From positions 4,464,001 to 4,528,000 of the forward strand of contig NZ_CP106951.1 of the NCBI RefSeq assembly GCF_030419005.1: a DNA stretch of 64,000 nucleotides, written 5' to 3'. Positions 1-7,606 of the stretch are shown here, in pieces (the first letter of the stretch is position 1; every line of letters starts with the position of its first letter). Under the pieces are notes generated by a model. The model had not been told where the DNA came from. It searched no databases and saw only the letters and a program-made list of their open reading frames with translations. Source of the DNA: Eleftheria terrae (lineage in GTDB: Bacteria; Pseudomonadota; Gammaproteobacteria; Burkholderiales; Burkholderiaceae_C). A program made the translations under genes and the position numbers.

Positions 1-2
1 TG

Positions 3-590
3 GTGGTCTCGCCCCAGCTGGGTGCGGCGAGCCTGGCTGATTTCGTGCGCATTGCCCGTGCCCGGCGCGGTGCGCTCAACTACGGTTCGGTGGGCAACGG
101 CAGCGCGTCGCACCTGGCGATGGAGTCGTTCAAGGCGCGTGCCGGGCTGGCGCTCGCGCATGTGCCGTTCCAGGGCTTTCCGCAGATCGTCAACGCGATG
201 CTGGCCGGGGAGGTGCAGGCCGCCTTCATGGTGCCCGGCATCGCGATGGGGCAGGTGCGTGCCGGCAAGCTCACCGCATTGGGCGTGACGACGCTCGGCC
301 GCAGCAGCGCGCTGCCGGAGCTGCCCACCTTCGTCGAGCTGGGCTATCCCGGCTTCGAGGCAGTGTCCTGGCAGGCCGTGCTGGCGCCGGCCGGCACGCC
401 GGGGCCCATCGTCCAGCGGCTGAGCGCCGAGCTGGTGCGCATCATCAAGAGCCCCGAGGTGCGCAGCAGGATGCTGGCGCAGTACTTCAGCGCCGCTGGC
501 ACCGCGCCCGAGGCACTGGCCCAGTTGATGAAAACCGAGCGGGAGCGTTGGGCGCGGGTGATCCAGGCGGCCGGCGTCAAGCCGGAGTGA
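3..590 (+). CDS. Bug/TctC-family periplasmic solute-binding protein (C-terminal part)
   Basis: C-terminal 195 residues of a tripartite-tricarboxylate-transporter receptor (Bug family), cut off by the window edge so the signal peptide and first lobe are missing. These periplasmic proteins bind carboxylates or similar small ligands. Visible family features are the segment LNYGSVGNGSASHLAMESF, the stretch HVPFQGFPQIVNAMLAGEVQ that forms part of the ligand cleft, and the closing pattern ending in WARVIQAAGVKPE. The gene ends 60 bp before the convergently transcribed trmL, with a small GC hairpin (608-622) between them. The ligand cannot be inferred, because Bug paralogues are numerous in Burkholderiales and no cognate membrane subunits are in view. 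Confidence 0.85.
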   Translation: MVSPQLGAASLADFVRIARARRGALNYGSVGNGSASHLAMESFKARAGLALAHVPFQGFPQIVNAMLAGEVQAAFMVPGIAMGQVRAGKLTALGVTTLGRSSALPELPTFVELGYPGFEAVSWQAVLAPAGTPGPIVQRLSAELVRIIKSPEVRSRMLAQYFSAAGTAPEALAQLMKTERERWARVIQAAGVKPE

Positions 591-650
591 GCGCCTTCGC
601 GGGCGGTCCCGGCGTCGCCGGGGCGCCTGCAGGCCGCCCCGTCGTGCGCT

Positions 651-1121
651 TCACGCACCCCCGAGGTAGCCGTTCTGTCGCCACGCCTCGAAGACCGCCA
701 CCGCCACCGTGTTCGACAGGTTCAGGCTGCGCTGCCCCGGCCGCATCGGCAGCCGCACGCGCTGCGCCTCGGGAAAGCTGTCGCGCAGGGCCGGTGCCAG
801 GCCGCGCGTTTCGGCACCGAAGACCAGCCAGTCGCCCGGCTGCCAGCGCACCTCCGCGAAGGGCCGGCTGCCGCGGGTGGTGAAGGCGAAGCAGCGCTGC
901 GGGTCGGGCGCCTCGGCCTGCAGGAAGGCGGCCCAGTCGGCATGACGCTTCACGTCGGCATATTCGTGGTAATCGAGGCCGGCGCGGCGCATCAGGCGGT
1001 CTTCCATCGAGAAGCCGAGCGGCTCGACCAAATGCAGCTCGCAGCCGGTGTTGGCGGCGAGCCGGATCACGTTGCCGGTGTTGGGCGGGATTTCGGGTTC
1101 GACAAGGACGATGCGAAACAT
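651..1121 (-). CDS. trmL: tRNA (cytidine(34)-2'-O)-methyltransferase TrmL
   Basis: SPOUT-superfamily RNA methyltransferase that 2'-O-methylates the wobble base C34 or cmnm5U34 of tRNA-Leu using SAM. The N-terminus MFRIVLVEPEIPPNTGNVIR is the diagnostic TrmL opening. The C-terminal knot motifs FGAETRGL and LPMRPGQRSLNLSNTVAVAV carry the SAM-binding trefoil knot. The family is about 155 aa and this start gives 156. A second ATG three codons upstream (base 1130) would add MAP; neither has a clear Shine-Dalgarno, and I prefer MFRIVL because the family normally starts there. It lies downstream of comF on the same strand, 42 bp after the comF stop, so the two are probably co-transcribed. Confidence 0.92.
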   Translation of the reverse strand: MFRIVLVEPEIPPNTGNVIRLAANTGCELHLVEPLGFSMEDRLMRRAGLDYHEYADVKRHADWAAFLQAEAPDPQRCFAFTTRGSRPFAEVRWQPGDWLVFGAETRGLAPALRDSFPEAQRVRLPMRPGQRSLNLSNTVAVAVFEAWRQNGYLGGA

Positions 1122-1163
1122 CGGCGCCATTATTGGCGATGTGCGCCGTGCGGCCGCCGCCGC

Positions 1164-1892
1164 TCAGTGCACCGGCGTGCGTGTCAGCACCCACAGCTGC
1201 ACGCTGGCGGCGCCGGCGGCCTTCAGCGCGCGTGCCAGCTCGGCGCCGGTGGCCCCGGTGGTCATCACGTCGTCCACCACGGCGACATGGCGGCCGGCAA
1301 GCAGGGCAGCTTCATGGCTGGCCACCCGAAAGGCACCACGCACGTTCGCCGCACGGCGCGCCGGCGGCAAGCCGAGCTGGGGCAGCGTGTCATGCTGGCG
1401 CTGCAACAGGGTGGCGCAGGCACGCACGCCAAGCCGGGGTGACAGCCAGCGTGCCAGCTCCCAGGCCTGGTTGTAGCCACGCTCTGCCAGCCGCCGGCGG
1501 GACAAGGGCACTGGCAACAGCAGCTGCGGCGTCGGCCGCGCGTGGTCGGCGCCTGCGGCCAGCGCATCGAGCAAGCAGGCGCCCAGCGGCGCAACCAGGT
1601 CGAGTGCGGATTCGAACTTCAGGCGCGCCACCAGGCGGTGCCATGGATAGGCATGATCGAGCGCCGCCACCGCATGGTCGAAGGCCGGTGGCCGCTGCAG
1701 GCAAGTGCCGCAGATGCCGGTCGTGGCGCCGGCCGGCAAGGCCAGTGCGCAGCGCTTGCACCGGGGCCGTCGCGTTGCATGCTGCAGCAGGCAGTCGCGG
1801 CAGACCCTTTGCATCTGCCAAGCATGGCAGACCGCGCACAGGCTGGGCAGGCCGGCGAGCAGGCGGGCGGGGCGCAACAGGCGCGAAAGCAT
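1164..1892 (-). CDS. comF: ComF family protein (phosphoribosyltransferase-like)
   Basis: About 242 aa. The N-terminal part has a zinc-ribbon-like cysteine cluster (CAVCHAW, then CRDC and CKRC, then CGTC), and the C-terminal part has the PRTase signature VAVVDDVMTTGATGAEL that would bind PRPP. ComF-type proteins are tied to DNA uptake and natural transformation in several bacteria, although the biochemical activity is unproven. The mid-protein LLPVPLSRRRLAERGYNQAW is the classic ComF signature. I chose the ATG at 1892 (MLSRLLRPARL); another lies at 1916. Both fall in the inverted repeat shared with the divergent methyltransferase gene. No other competence genes are in the window. Confidence 0.88.
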   Translation of the reverse strand: MLSRLLRPARLLAGLPSLCAVCHAWQMQRVCRDCLLQHATRRPRCKRCALALPAGATTGICGTCLQRPPAFDHAVAALDHAYPWHRLVARLKFESALDLVAPLGACLLDALAAGADHARPTPQLLLPVPLSRRRLAERGYNQAWELARWLSPRLGVRACATLLQRQHDTLPQLGLPPARRAANVRGAFRVASHEAALLAGRHVAVVDDVMTTGATGAELARALKAAGAASVQLWVLTRTPVH

Positions 1893-1918
1893 GGGGCTCA
1901 ATATACTGCGCCCCATGC
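1889..1918. promoter_or_regulatory. Inverted repeat holding the start codons of two divergent genes
   Basis: GCATGGGGC (1889-1897) and GCCCCATGC (1910-1918) are a perfect 9-bp inverted repeat around a 12-bp AT-rich spacer, TCAATATACTGC. Each arm contains CATG, so ATGs exist on both strands: 1891 and 1915 forward, 1892 and 1916 reverse. The spacer offers a forward -10 (TATACT, 1902-1907) and a reverse -10 (TATATT, 1905 to 1900). Each is placed so that the predicted transcript would begin at or very near the inner start codon. This suggests leaderless divergent transcription; no convincing -35 boxes are visible. Confidence 0.5.
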
Positions 1919-2805
1919 CCGCCACGCCGTCCGCTCCCTTGCTTCTCGATGCCGCGGCACTGCAGGCCTGGCGCCGCCGTGCCGCCACCACCGCTCCCTG
2001 GCTGCACACCGAGGTGGCCCGCCGCATGGCGGCCCGGCTCGAGATCGTGAAGCGCCAGCCTCGCCAGGTGCTGGACTGGTGGAGCACCGCCGGCGGTGGC
2101 CAGGCGCTGCTGCGCGAGCAGTATCCCGGTGCCCGGGTGCAGGCGGTGGAGCCTGCCGAGCAGGCCGCGGCCGAGGCGGCACGTGTGGCTCGCCGCCCAT
2201 GGTGGTCGCCAGCGCGCTGGGCGGCCGCCCCGGGCGGCTTGAGCGAGGCCGAGGTGGGCGAACAGGTGACCGAGCTGCTATGGGCCAACATGGCGCTGCA
2301 CTGGGCGCCCGATCCACCGGCCTTGCTGGCGCGCTGGCAGCGTGCGCTCGCGGTGGACGGTTTCGTGATGTTCTCCTGCCTGGGTCCCGACACGCTGCGC
2401 GAGTTGACTGCGCTCTACGCTCGCCAGGGCTGGGGCCCGGCCACCATCCCCTTCGTCGACATGCACGACATCGGCGACATGATGGTGCACGCCGGTTTTG
2501 CCGACCCGGTGATGGACATGGAGCGGCTGACACTCACCTGGGACACGCCCGAGGCCCTGCTGGCCGAGCTGCGCAGCCTGGGGTGCAATGCGCATCCGCA
2601 GCGCTTCGCAGGGCTGCGCACGCCGCGCTGGAAGCAGCGGCTGACACAGGAACTGGCGCAAGGAGGAGGCAGGATTTCGATGAGTTTCGAGATCGTCTAC
2701 GGCCATGCCTTCAAGGCGGCTCCGCGAGCCCCGGTGAGCGAGGAGACCCGCGTGTCGCTGGCCGACATGCGCTCCATGGTCCGCACGCCGAAGTCATCGC
2801 GCTGA
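1915..2805 (+). CDS. BioC-like SAM-dependent methyltransferase
   Basis: 296 aa from the ATG at 1915 (304 from the in-frame ATG at 1891). It resembles the BioC/NDUFAF5 class of class I methyltransferases: FSCLGPDTLRELTALY and the segment VDMHDIGDMMVHAGFADPVM followed by MERLTLTW are typical of malonyl-ACP O-methyltransferase-like proteins. BioC makes the methyl ester that disguises the biotin precursor. The nucleotide-binding loop is unusual: where family members have LDLGCGTG, this protein reads VLDWWSTAGGG. It may therefore bind SAM poorly, or be a divergent paralogue with another role. No bio genes are nearby. It diverges from comF at the shared inverted repeat. Confidence 0.7.
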   Translation: MPATPSAPLLLDAAALQAWRRRAATTAPWLHTEVARRMAARLEIVKRQPRQVLDWWSTAGGGQALLREQYPGARVQAVEPAEQAAAEAARVARRPWWSPARWAAAPGGLSEAEVGEQVTELLWANMALHWAPDPPALLARWQRALAVDGFVMFSCLGPDTLRELTALYARQGWGPATIPFVDMHDIGDMMVHAGFADPVMDMERLTLTWDTPEALLAELRSLGCNAHPQRFAGLRTPRWKQRLTQELAQGGGRISMSFEIVYGHAFKAAPRAPVSEETRVSLADMRSMVRTPKSSR

Positions 2806-2941
2806 GGCTGTGCCAGGACGGCGCGCCACCCCGGCGTGGCCCGGCCGCGACGCCGTCGCCGGCACCCGGACGGGCCCGCCACGCCTTGTGGCACTTGGCC
2901 GGCGGCGGTGTTCAGTGCAGCCGAACTGCACACGCAGCGTC

Positions 2942-2990
2942 CTGATCTGGGTCAAGCAGGTTGTGACCGTTCTTTGCGCTGAGCTAAAAT
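2942..2990 (+). promoter_or_regulatory. FNR/ANR-like site and sigma-70 promoter of the cox cluster
   Basis: CTGAT-CTGG-GTCAA (2942-2955) matches 8 of the 10 defined bases of the FNR/ANR consensus TTGAT-N4-ATCAA. Six bases further lies TTGTGA (2961-2966), then an 18-bp spacer and TAAAAT (2985-2990), a plausible sigma-70 promoter. The next gene, DUF2244, begins at 3094, leaving a leader of roughly 100 nt. Oxygen control of a cytochrome aa3 cluster by an FNR-type regulator is biologically reasonable but here is inferred only from sequence. A 6-bp hairpin (GTGCAG/CTGCAC, 2915-2931) lies just upstream. Confidence 0.45.
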
Positions 2991-3093
2991 CCAGCGGTTT
3001 GGTTGGGCAGGTTCTGCAGCCGTCGTGCACGGCCGCCTTCGGATCTCCTGGCCCAGGTGATTGGAGCAGCAGCACAGGACCGGAGCAGCACAG

Positions 3094-3669
3094 ATGGCGA
3101 CCGCGGCTTCACCCGTGCCCTTGCCAGGCCCCGCACGGCTCGGGAGTGTCGTCCGTCAGGACGATGCCTGGGAAGTGGAATGGGTCCTGAAACGCAACTG
3201 CTCCATGTCGCCGCGACAGCTGCTGGCGGTGTTCGGTTCGCTGTGCGCGGTGTCCCTCGGCATCGCTTCCTTCTTTTGGGCGCAAGGCGCCGGGTGGGTG
3301 ATGCCTTTTGCCTGGGCCGAGGTGATTGCGCTGGGGGTCGCGTTGCGTGTGTATGCACGCCATGCCGGCGACCGCGAGCGGATCGCGCTGAAGGCCGGGT
3401 GCCTGCGCATCGAGCGTGAGGACGGCCGCCGCACCGAGTGCTTCGAGTTCATCCCCGCCTGGGTGCGGATCGAGCCACGGCAGCACACGGGCGACCTGAT
3501 CGCGGTATGGGGCCGCGGCCAGCGCATCGAGATCGGTCGACACCTGCGGCCGGACCAGCGCAGCCGCCTGGCCGAAGAATTGCGCAGCGCGTTGCGCGGC
3601 GAGCCGGCCCTGCAGTGGCAGGGCGCGACCGCCGGGACGTCGTTGATAGAGAGTTTGAAACTGAAGTGA
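3094..3669 (+). CDS. DUF2244 membrane protein, first gene of the cox cluster
   Basis: 191 aa starting MATAASPVPL; a TTG 33 bp upstream is a less likely alternative. It has two adjacent membrane segments (around residues 45-65 and 70-88) and then a soluble domain with RIERED and IEIGRHLRPDQRSRLAEELR, matching the DUF2244 pattern. The biochemical function is unknown. In proteobacteria this family habitually sits beside cytochrome c oxidase genes, as here, where coxB begins 5 bp after its stop. A role in oxidase assembly or membrane insertion is the natural inference. Confidence 0.8.
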   Translation: MATAASPVPLPGPARLGSVVRQDDAWEVEWVLKRNCSMSPRQLLAVFGSLCAVSLGIASFFWAQGAGWVMPFAWAEVIALGVALRVYARHAGDRERIALKAGCLRIEREDGRRTECFEFIPAWVRIEPRQHTGDLIAVWGRGQRIEIGRHLRPDQRSRLAEELRSALRGEPALQWQGATAGTSLIESLKLK

Positions 3670-3674
3670 CCACG

Positions 3675-4847
3675 ATGAAGACCTTGAAAGCTCTTTGGCA
3701 CAAAGCGGGGCAGGTGAGCCTCGGGTTGGGGGCGGCCCTGGCCACCACGTGTGCGATGGCGGTCAACAACCTGCCGGGCGGCCCCGCGGTGCGCCAGTTG
3801 GACATGCATCCGCCGGTCACCAAGATCGCCGCAGAGCAGCAGCACCTGCACTACATGATGCTGTGGATCTGCATCATCATCTTCGTCGCGGTGTTCGGCG
3901 TCCTGTTCTACTCGCTGGTCAAGCACCGCAAGTCCAAGGGCGCCAAGTCGGCCAACTTCCACGAGAGCGTCAAGGTCGAGATCGCCTGGACCGTGGTGCC
4001 CTTCATCATCGTCATCCTGATGGCGCTGCCGGCCACCAAGGCCGTCGTCGCCATGAAGGACACCACCAATGCCGACGTCACCATCAAGGCCACCGGCTAC
4101 CAGTGGAAGTGGGGCTATGACTACCTGAAGGGCGAAGGCGAAGGCATTTCCTTCCTGTCCACGCTCGACAACAGCCAGCGCGAGATGTCCGACACCGGCA
4201 AGCCCTCGGGTGACGACTACCTGCTGCGGGTGGACAACCCGCTGGTGGTGCCGGTCAACAAGAAGATCCGCATCGTCACGACCGCCAACGACGTGATCCA
4301 CGCCTGGATGGTGCCGGCCTTCGGCGTCAAGCAGGATGCCATTCCCGGCTTCGTGCGCGACACCTGGTTCCGTGCCGAGAAGACCGGCGACTACTACGGC
4401 CAGTGCGCCGAGCTGTGTGGCAAGGAACACGCCTACATGCCCATCCACGTGAAGGTGGTCAGCGACGCCGAGTACACCGCCTGGGTGCAGGGCAAGCAGA
4501 AGGAAATGGCCGCCAAGGCAGACGATCCGAACAAGGTGTGGCAGTTGCCCGACCTGGTGGCGCGTGGCCAGCAGGTCTACAGCGCCAACTGCGCGGCCTG
4601 CCACAAGGCTGACGGCAGCGGCGGCGGCCCGGTCAAGGCGCTGGCTGGCTCGCCGGTGGTGCTCGATGCCGACAAGAACAAGCAGCTCGCCATCGTGCTG
4701 CACGGCGCGGCCAATGGCGCGATGCCGGCATGGAAGCAGCTGTCCGACACGGAGATCGCCGCGGTGGTGACGTATACCAAGAACTCGTGGTCGAACAAGA
4801 CGGGCCAGCTGGTGCAGCCGGCCGAAGTCGTCGCGGCTCGCAAGTAA
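3675..4847 (+). CDS. coxB: Cytochrome c oxidase subunit II with C-terminal cytochrome c domain
   Basis: 390 aa. A signal peptide (KTLKALWHKAGQVSLGLGAA) is followed by two membrane segments (around residues 58-78 and 103-123) and the periplasmic cupredoxin domain. The CuA ligands are seen at C244, C248, H252 and M255 in the motif CAELCGKEHAYM. Past residue 295 there is a fused class I cytochrome c domain with the haem motif CAACH (residues 306-310), so this is a caa3-type subunit II that carries its own electron donor. It accepts electrons from cytochrome c and passes them via CuA to haem a in subunit I. The start codon lies 5 bp after the DUF2244 stop. Confidence 0.97.
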   Translation: MKTLKALWHKAGQVSLGLGAALATTCAMAVNNLPGGPAVRQLDMHPPVTKIAAEQQHLHYMMLWICIIIFVAVFGVLFYSLVKHRKSKGAKSANFHESVKVEIAWTVVPFIIVILMALPATKAVVAMKDTTNADVTIKATGYQWKWGYDYLKGEGEGISFLSTLDNSQREMSDTGKPSGDDYLLRVDNPLVVPVNKKIRIVTTANDVIHAWMVPAFGVKQDAIPGFVRDTWFRAEKTGDYYGQCAELCGKEHAYMPIHVKVVSDAEYTAWVQGKQKEMAAKADDPNKVWQLPDLVARGQQVYSANCAACHKADGSGGGPVKALAGSPVVLDADKNKQLAIVLHGAANGAMPAWKQLSDTEIAAVVTYTKNSWSNKTGQLVQPAEVVAARK

Positions 4848-4877
4848 GCCCTAGGCAGTATTGAAAAAGGAACCGAC

Positions 4878-6509
4878 ATGAGTGCAGTTCTCGACCCCCA
4901 CGGTCACGCTGCGGGCGACCACGGCCATGACCATGCCCACGACCATCCGCACGGCTGGCGCCGCTGGGTGTTCGCGACCAACCACAAGGACATCGGCACG
5001 CTGTACATGCTGTTCAGCTTCGCGATGCTGATGGTCGGCGGCGTCCTGGCGCTGCTGATTCGCGCCGAGCTGTTCCAGCCCGGCCTGCAGATCGTGAACC
5101 CCGAGCTGTTCAACCAGTTCACCACCATGCACGGCCTGATCATGGTGTTCGGCGCGATCATGCCGGCCTTCGTCGGCTTTGCGAACTGGATGCTGCCGCT
5201 GCAGATCGGCGCCTCCGACATGGCCTTCGCCCGGATGAACAACTTCAGCTTCTGGCTGATGATCCCGGCGGCCATCATGCTGGTGGCGTCCTTCTTCATG
5301 CCGGGCGGCGCGCCCGCAGCCGGCTGGACGCTCTATGCGCCGCTGACCCTGCAGATGGGCCCGTCGATGGATGCCGGCATCTTCGCGATGCACATCCTCG
5401 GCGCCAGCTCCATCATGGGCTCGATCAACATCATCGTGACGGTGCTCAACATGCGCGCGCCCGGCATGACGCTGATGAAGATGCCGATGTTCGCCTGGAC
5501 CTGGCTCATCACTGCCTACCTTCTGATCGCGGTGATGCCTGTGCTGGCCGGTGCCATCACGATGACGCTGACCGACCGCCACTTCCACACCAGCTTCTTC
5601 AATCCGGCTGGCGGCGGTGATCCGATCATGTACCAGCACATCTTCTGGTTCTTCGGTCACCCCGAGGTGTACATCATGATCCTGCCGGCCTTCGGCATCA
5701 TCAGCCAGATCGTGCCGGCCTTCGCGCGCAAGCGCCTGTTCGGCTACACCTCGATGGTGTATGCGACCGGCTCGATCGCGATCCTGTCCTTCATCGTGTG
5801 GGCGCACCACATGTTCACCACCGGCATGCCGGTGACCGGCCAGCTGTTCTTCATGTACGCGACCATGCTGATCGCGGTGCCCACGGGCGTGAAGATCTTC
5901 AACTGGGTGGCCACCATGTGGCGCGGCTCGATGACCTTCGAGACGCCGATGCTGTTCGCGGTCGGCTTCATCTTCGTGTTCACGATGGGCGGCTTCACCG
6001 GCCTGATCCTGTCGGTCGCACCGATCGACATCCAGCTGCAGGACACCTACTACGTGGTGGCGCACTTCCACTATGTGCTGGTGGCCGGCTCGCTGTTCGC
6101 GCTGTTCGCCGGCTTCTACTACTGGGCGCCGAAGTGGACCGGCGTGATGTATTCGGAAACCCGTGGCCGCATCCACTTCTGGGGCTCGTTGATCACCTTC
6201 AACGTCACCTTCTTCCCGATGCACTTCCTGGGCCTGGCCGGCATGCCGCGTCGCTACGCCGACTACCCGATGCAGTTCGCCGACTTCAACGCGCTGGCGT
6301 CCGTGGGTGCCTTCGCCTTCGGACTGATGCAGGTCTACTTCTTCCTGTTCGTCGTGCTGCCGGCCATGCGCGGCAAGGGTGAGAAGGCCGTGACCCGCCC
6401 CTGGGAAGGCGCCGAGGGCCTGGAATGGGAAGTGCCGTCGCCGGCCCCCTTCCACACCTTCGAGAACCCGCCCAAGCTGAACGCCAACGCCACCAAGGTG
6501 ATCGGCTGA
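4878..6509 (+). CDS. coxA: Cytochrome c oxidase subunit I
   Basis: 543 aa, the catalytic twelve-helix subunit of the haem-copper oxidase. A histidine-rich N-terminal tail ([19 protein letters not shown]) precedes the first helix. The active-site signature HPEVY gives the cross-linked CuB ligand pair H261-Y265; the other CuB ligands are the pair H310-H311; the haem ligands lie in HFHYV (H396 and H398). It reduces O2 to water and pumps protons. It is preceded by a Shine-Dalgarno-like AAGGAA in the 30-bp gap after coxB. The conspicuous His-rich tail may bind copper, but it is poorly conserved in the family. Confidence 0.98.
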   Translation: MSAVLDPHGHAAGDHGHDHAHDHPHGWRRWVFATNHKDIGTLYMLFSFAMLMVGGVLALLIRAELFQPGLQIVNPELFNQFTTMHGLIMVFGAIMPAFVGFANWMLPLQIGASDMAFARMNNFSFWLMIPAAIMLVASFFMPGGAPAAGWTLYAPLTLQMGPSMDAGIFAMHILGASSIMGSINIIVTVLNMRAPGMTLMKMPMFAWTWLITAYLLIAVMPVLAGAITMTLTDRHFHTSFFNPAGGGDPIMYQHIFWFFGHPEVYIMILPAFGIISQIVPAFARKRLFGYTSMVYATGSIAILSFIVWAHHMFTTGMPVTGQLFFMYATMLIAVPTGVKIFNWVATMWRGSMTFETPMLFAVGFIFVFTMGGFTGLILSVAPIDIQLQDTYYVVAHFHYVLVAGSLFALFAGFYYWAPKWTGVMYSETRGRIHFWGSLITFNVTFFPMHFLGLAGMPRRYADYPMQFADFNALASVGAFAFGLMQVYFFLFVVLPAMRGKGEKAVTRPWEGAEGLEWEVPSPAPFHTFENPPKLNANATKVIG

Positions 6510-6531
6510 GCCGCGCTGCCCGGAGCTGACG

Positions 6532-6645
6532 ATGACGACTGACGAGCAAAAGAAGAAGAACCTGCGCCTGGCCCTGATCCTGGCGTCCGTGGTGCTGGTT
6601 TTCTTCGTCGGCTTCATCGCCCGCATGGTGTTTTTCGGCGGTTGA
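6532..6645 (+). CDS. 37-residue single-span membrane protein in the cox operon
   Basis: A short ORF starting ATG ACG ACT, translating to a charged N-terminus (MTTDEQKKKN), one hydrophobic span (LRLALILASVVLVFFVGFIA) and a short basic/aromatic tail ending MVFFGG. The Shine-Dalgarno-like CGGAGCTGACG lies just upstream. It fills the gap between coxA and ctaG. Small proteins of this kind occur at the same position in betaproteobacterial cox clusters and are usually called oxidase small assembly proteins. The placement is strong evidence for coding, but the function is unproven. Confidence 0.75.
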   Translation: MTTDEQKKKNLRLALILASVVLVFFVGFIARMVFFGG

Positions 6646-6667
6646 CGCAGGCAGGCACGGAGCTGAC

Positions 6668-7291
6668 ATGAGCGAGCGGAACCACGACGAAGCACGGCGC
6701 AGCGACAACCTGCGCATGCTGGGCAAGCTCGCCGTCGTGGTCGCGCTGATGGGCGGCTTCGCCTACGCGCTGGTGCCGATGTACAACGCCATCTGCTCCG
6801 CGCTGGGCATCAACGTGCTCTCGCGCAGCGAGCGGCTGTTGCCCGGCATGGCGCATGGCGGGTCGGTCAACACCCAGATCGACACTTCGCGCAGCATCAC
6901 GATCGAGTTCGACACCAATGTGCGCGGCCCCTGGGAGTTCAAGCCGGCGGTGCGTTCGCTGACCGTGCATCCTGGCGAGATGACCACCGTGATGTACGAG
7001 TTCAAGAACGTGCAGAACCGCACCATGGCGGCCCAGGCCATTCCCAGCTATGCGCCGAAGCAGGCGATGTCGCACTTCAACAAGCTGGAGTGCTTCTGCT
7101 TCAACGAGTACACCCTGCAGCCCGGCGAGAAGAAAAACTGGCCGGTGGTGTTCGTGATCGACCACAAGCTGCCGAAGGACGTGACCACCATCACCCTGTC
7201 CTACACCTTCTTCGAGGTGGGCGGCAAGGTGCCGGCGGCACCGGCAGGGCAGGGGACGGCCGCCATTCGCTCGGTGGAGCCCAAGGTATGA
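6668..7291 (+). CDS. ctaG: Cytochrome c oxidase copper-delivery protein CtaG (Cox11)
   Basis: 207 aa. It has an N-terminal cytoplasmic tail, one membrane anchor (LGKLAVVVALMGGFAYALV, about residues 18-36) and a periplasmic immunoglobulin-like domain. The copper-binding motif CFCF is present (C142 and C144, in KLECFCFNEY). It inserts CuB into subunit I. FFEVGG near the C-terminus is also typical. Its stop overlaps the next start (ATGA), indicating translational coupling within the cox operon. Confidence 0.96.
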   Translation: MSERNHDEARRSDNLRMLGKLAVVVALMGGFAYALVPMYNAICSALGINVLSRSERLLPGMAHGGSVNTQIDTSRSITIEFDTNVRGPWEFKPAVRSLTVHPGEMTTVMYEFKNVQNRTMAAQAIPSYAPKQAMSHFNKLECFCFNEYTLQPGEKKNWPVVFVIDHKLPKDVTTITLSYTFFEVGGKVPAAPAGQGTAAIRSVEPKV

Positions 7292-7536
7292 GCGAGCCGC
7301 ACGGCCATGGCGAGGACCTGAAGTCGGCCGTGCGCCGCAAGGGTTCCTTCCTGCAGACGCTGAAGGCGGTGGCGTGGTCGTTCTTCGGCGTGCGCAAGTC
7401 GTCCGACTACGAGAAGGACGTCGGGCAGCTCAACCCGCTTCACGTTGTCATCGCGGGGCTGCTGGCGGCTGCGGTGTTCGTCGTGGCGCTGGTGCTGCTG
7501 GTGCGCTGGGTCATCGGCAGCGGCGTGGCGGCTTGA
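7288..7536 (+). CDS. DUF2970 small membrane protein
   Basis: 82 aa. A basic N-terminal segment (DLKSAVRRKGSFLQTLKAVAWSFFG) is followed by RKSSDYEKDVGQLNPLHVVI and one C-terminal transmembrane helix. The motif with a tryptophan-rich 'AVAWSFFGVRK' and 'DYEKD' is the DUF2970 pattern, a family found in the cox operons of beta- and gammaproteobacteria. It is translationally coupled to ctaG by ATGA. No catalytic residues are evident, and it is probably an accessory or assembly factor of the oxidase. Confidence 0.85.
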   Translation: MSEPHGHGEDLKSAVRRKGSFLQTLKAVAWSFFGVRKSSDYEKDVGQLNPLHVVIAGLLAAAVFVVALVLLVRWVIGSGVAA

Positions 7537-7606
7537 GCGGCGTATCGGCAGAGGCAAGGCTTCCTTAGCATTACAGAACAGAGCAGTTCAGGTTTTAGGA
7601 GAAAAC

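Noticed and set aside
608..622. Hairpin CCCGGC-GTC-GCCGGG between the Bug gene and trmL as a terminator
   Set aside because: Only a 6-bp stem with a 3-base loop and no T tract; chance hairpins of this kind are common here.
4851..6695. Long minus-strand open frame antisense to coxA (614 codons)
   Set aside because: Produced by codon bias of a GC-rich gene; the sense strand encodes an unmistakable oxidase subunit and the antisense protein is repetitive in His, Arg and Glu with no family signature.
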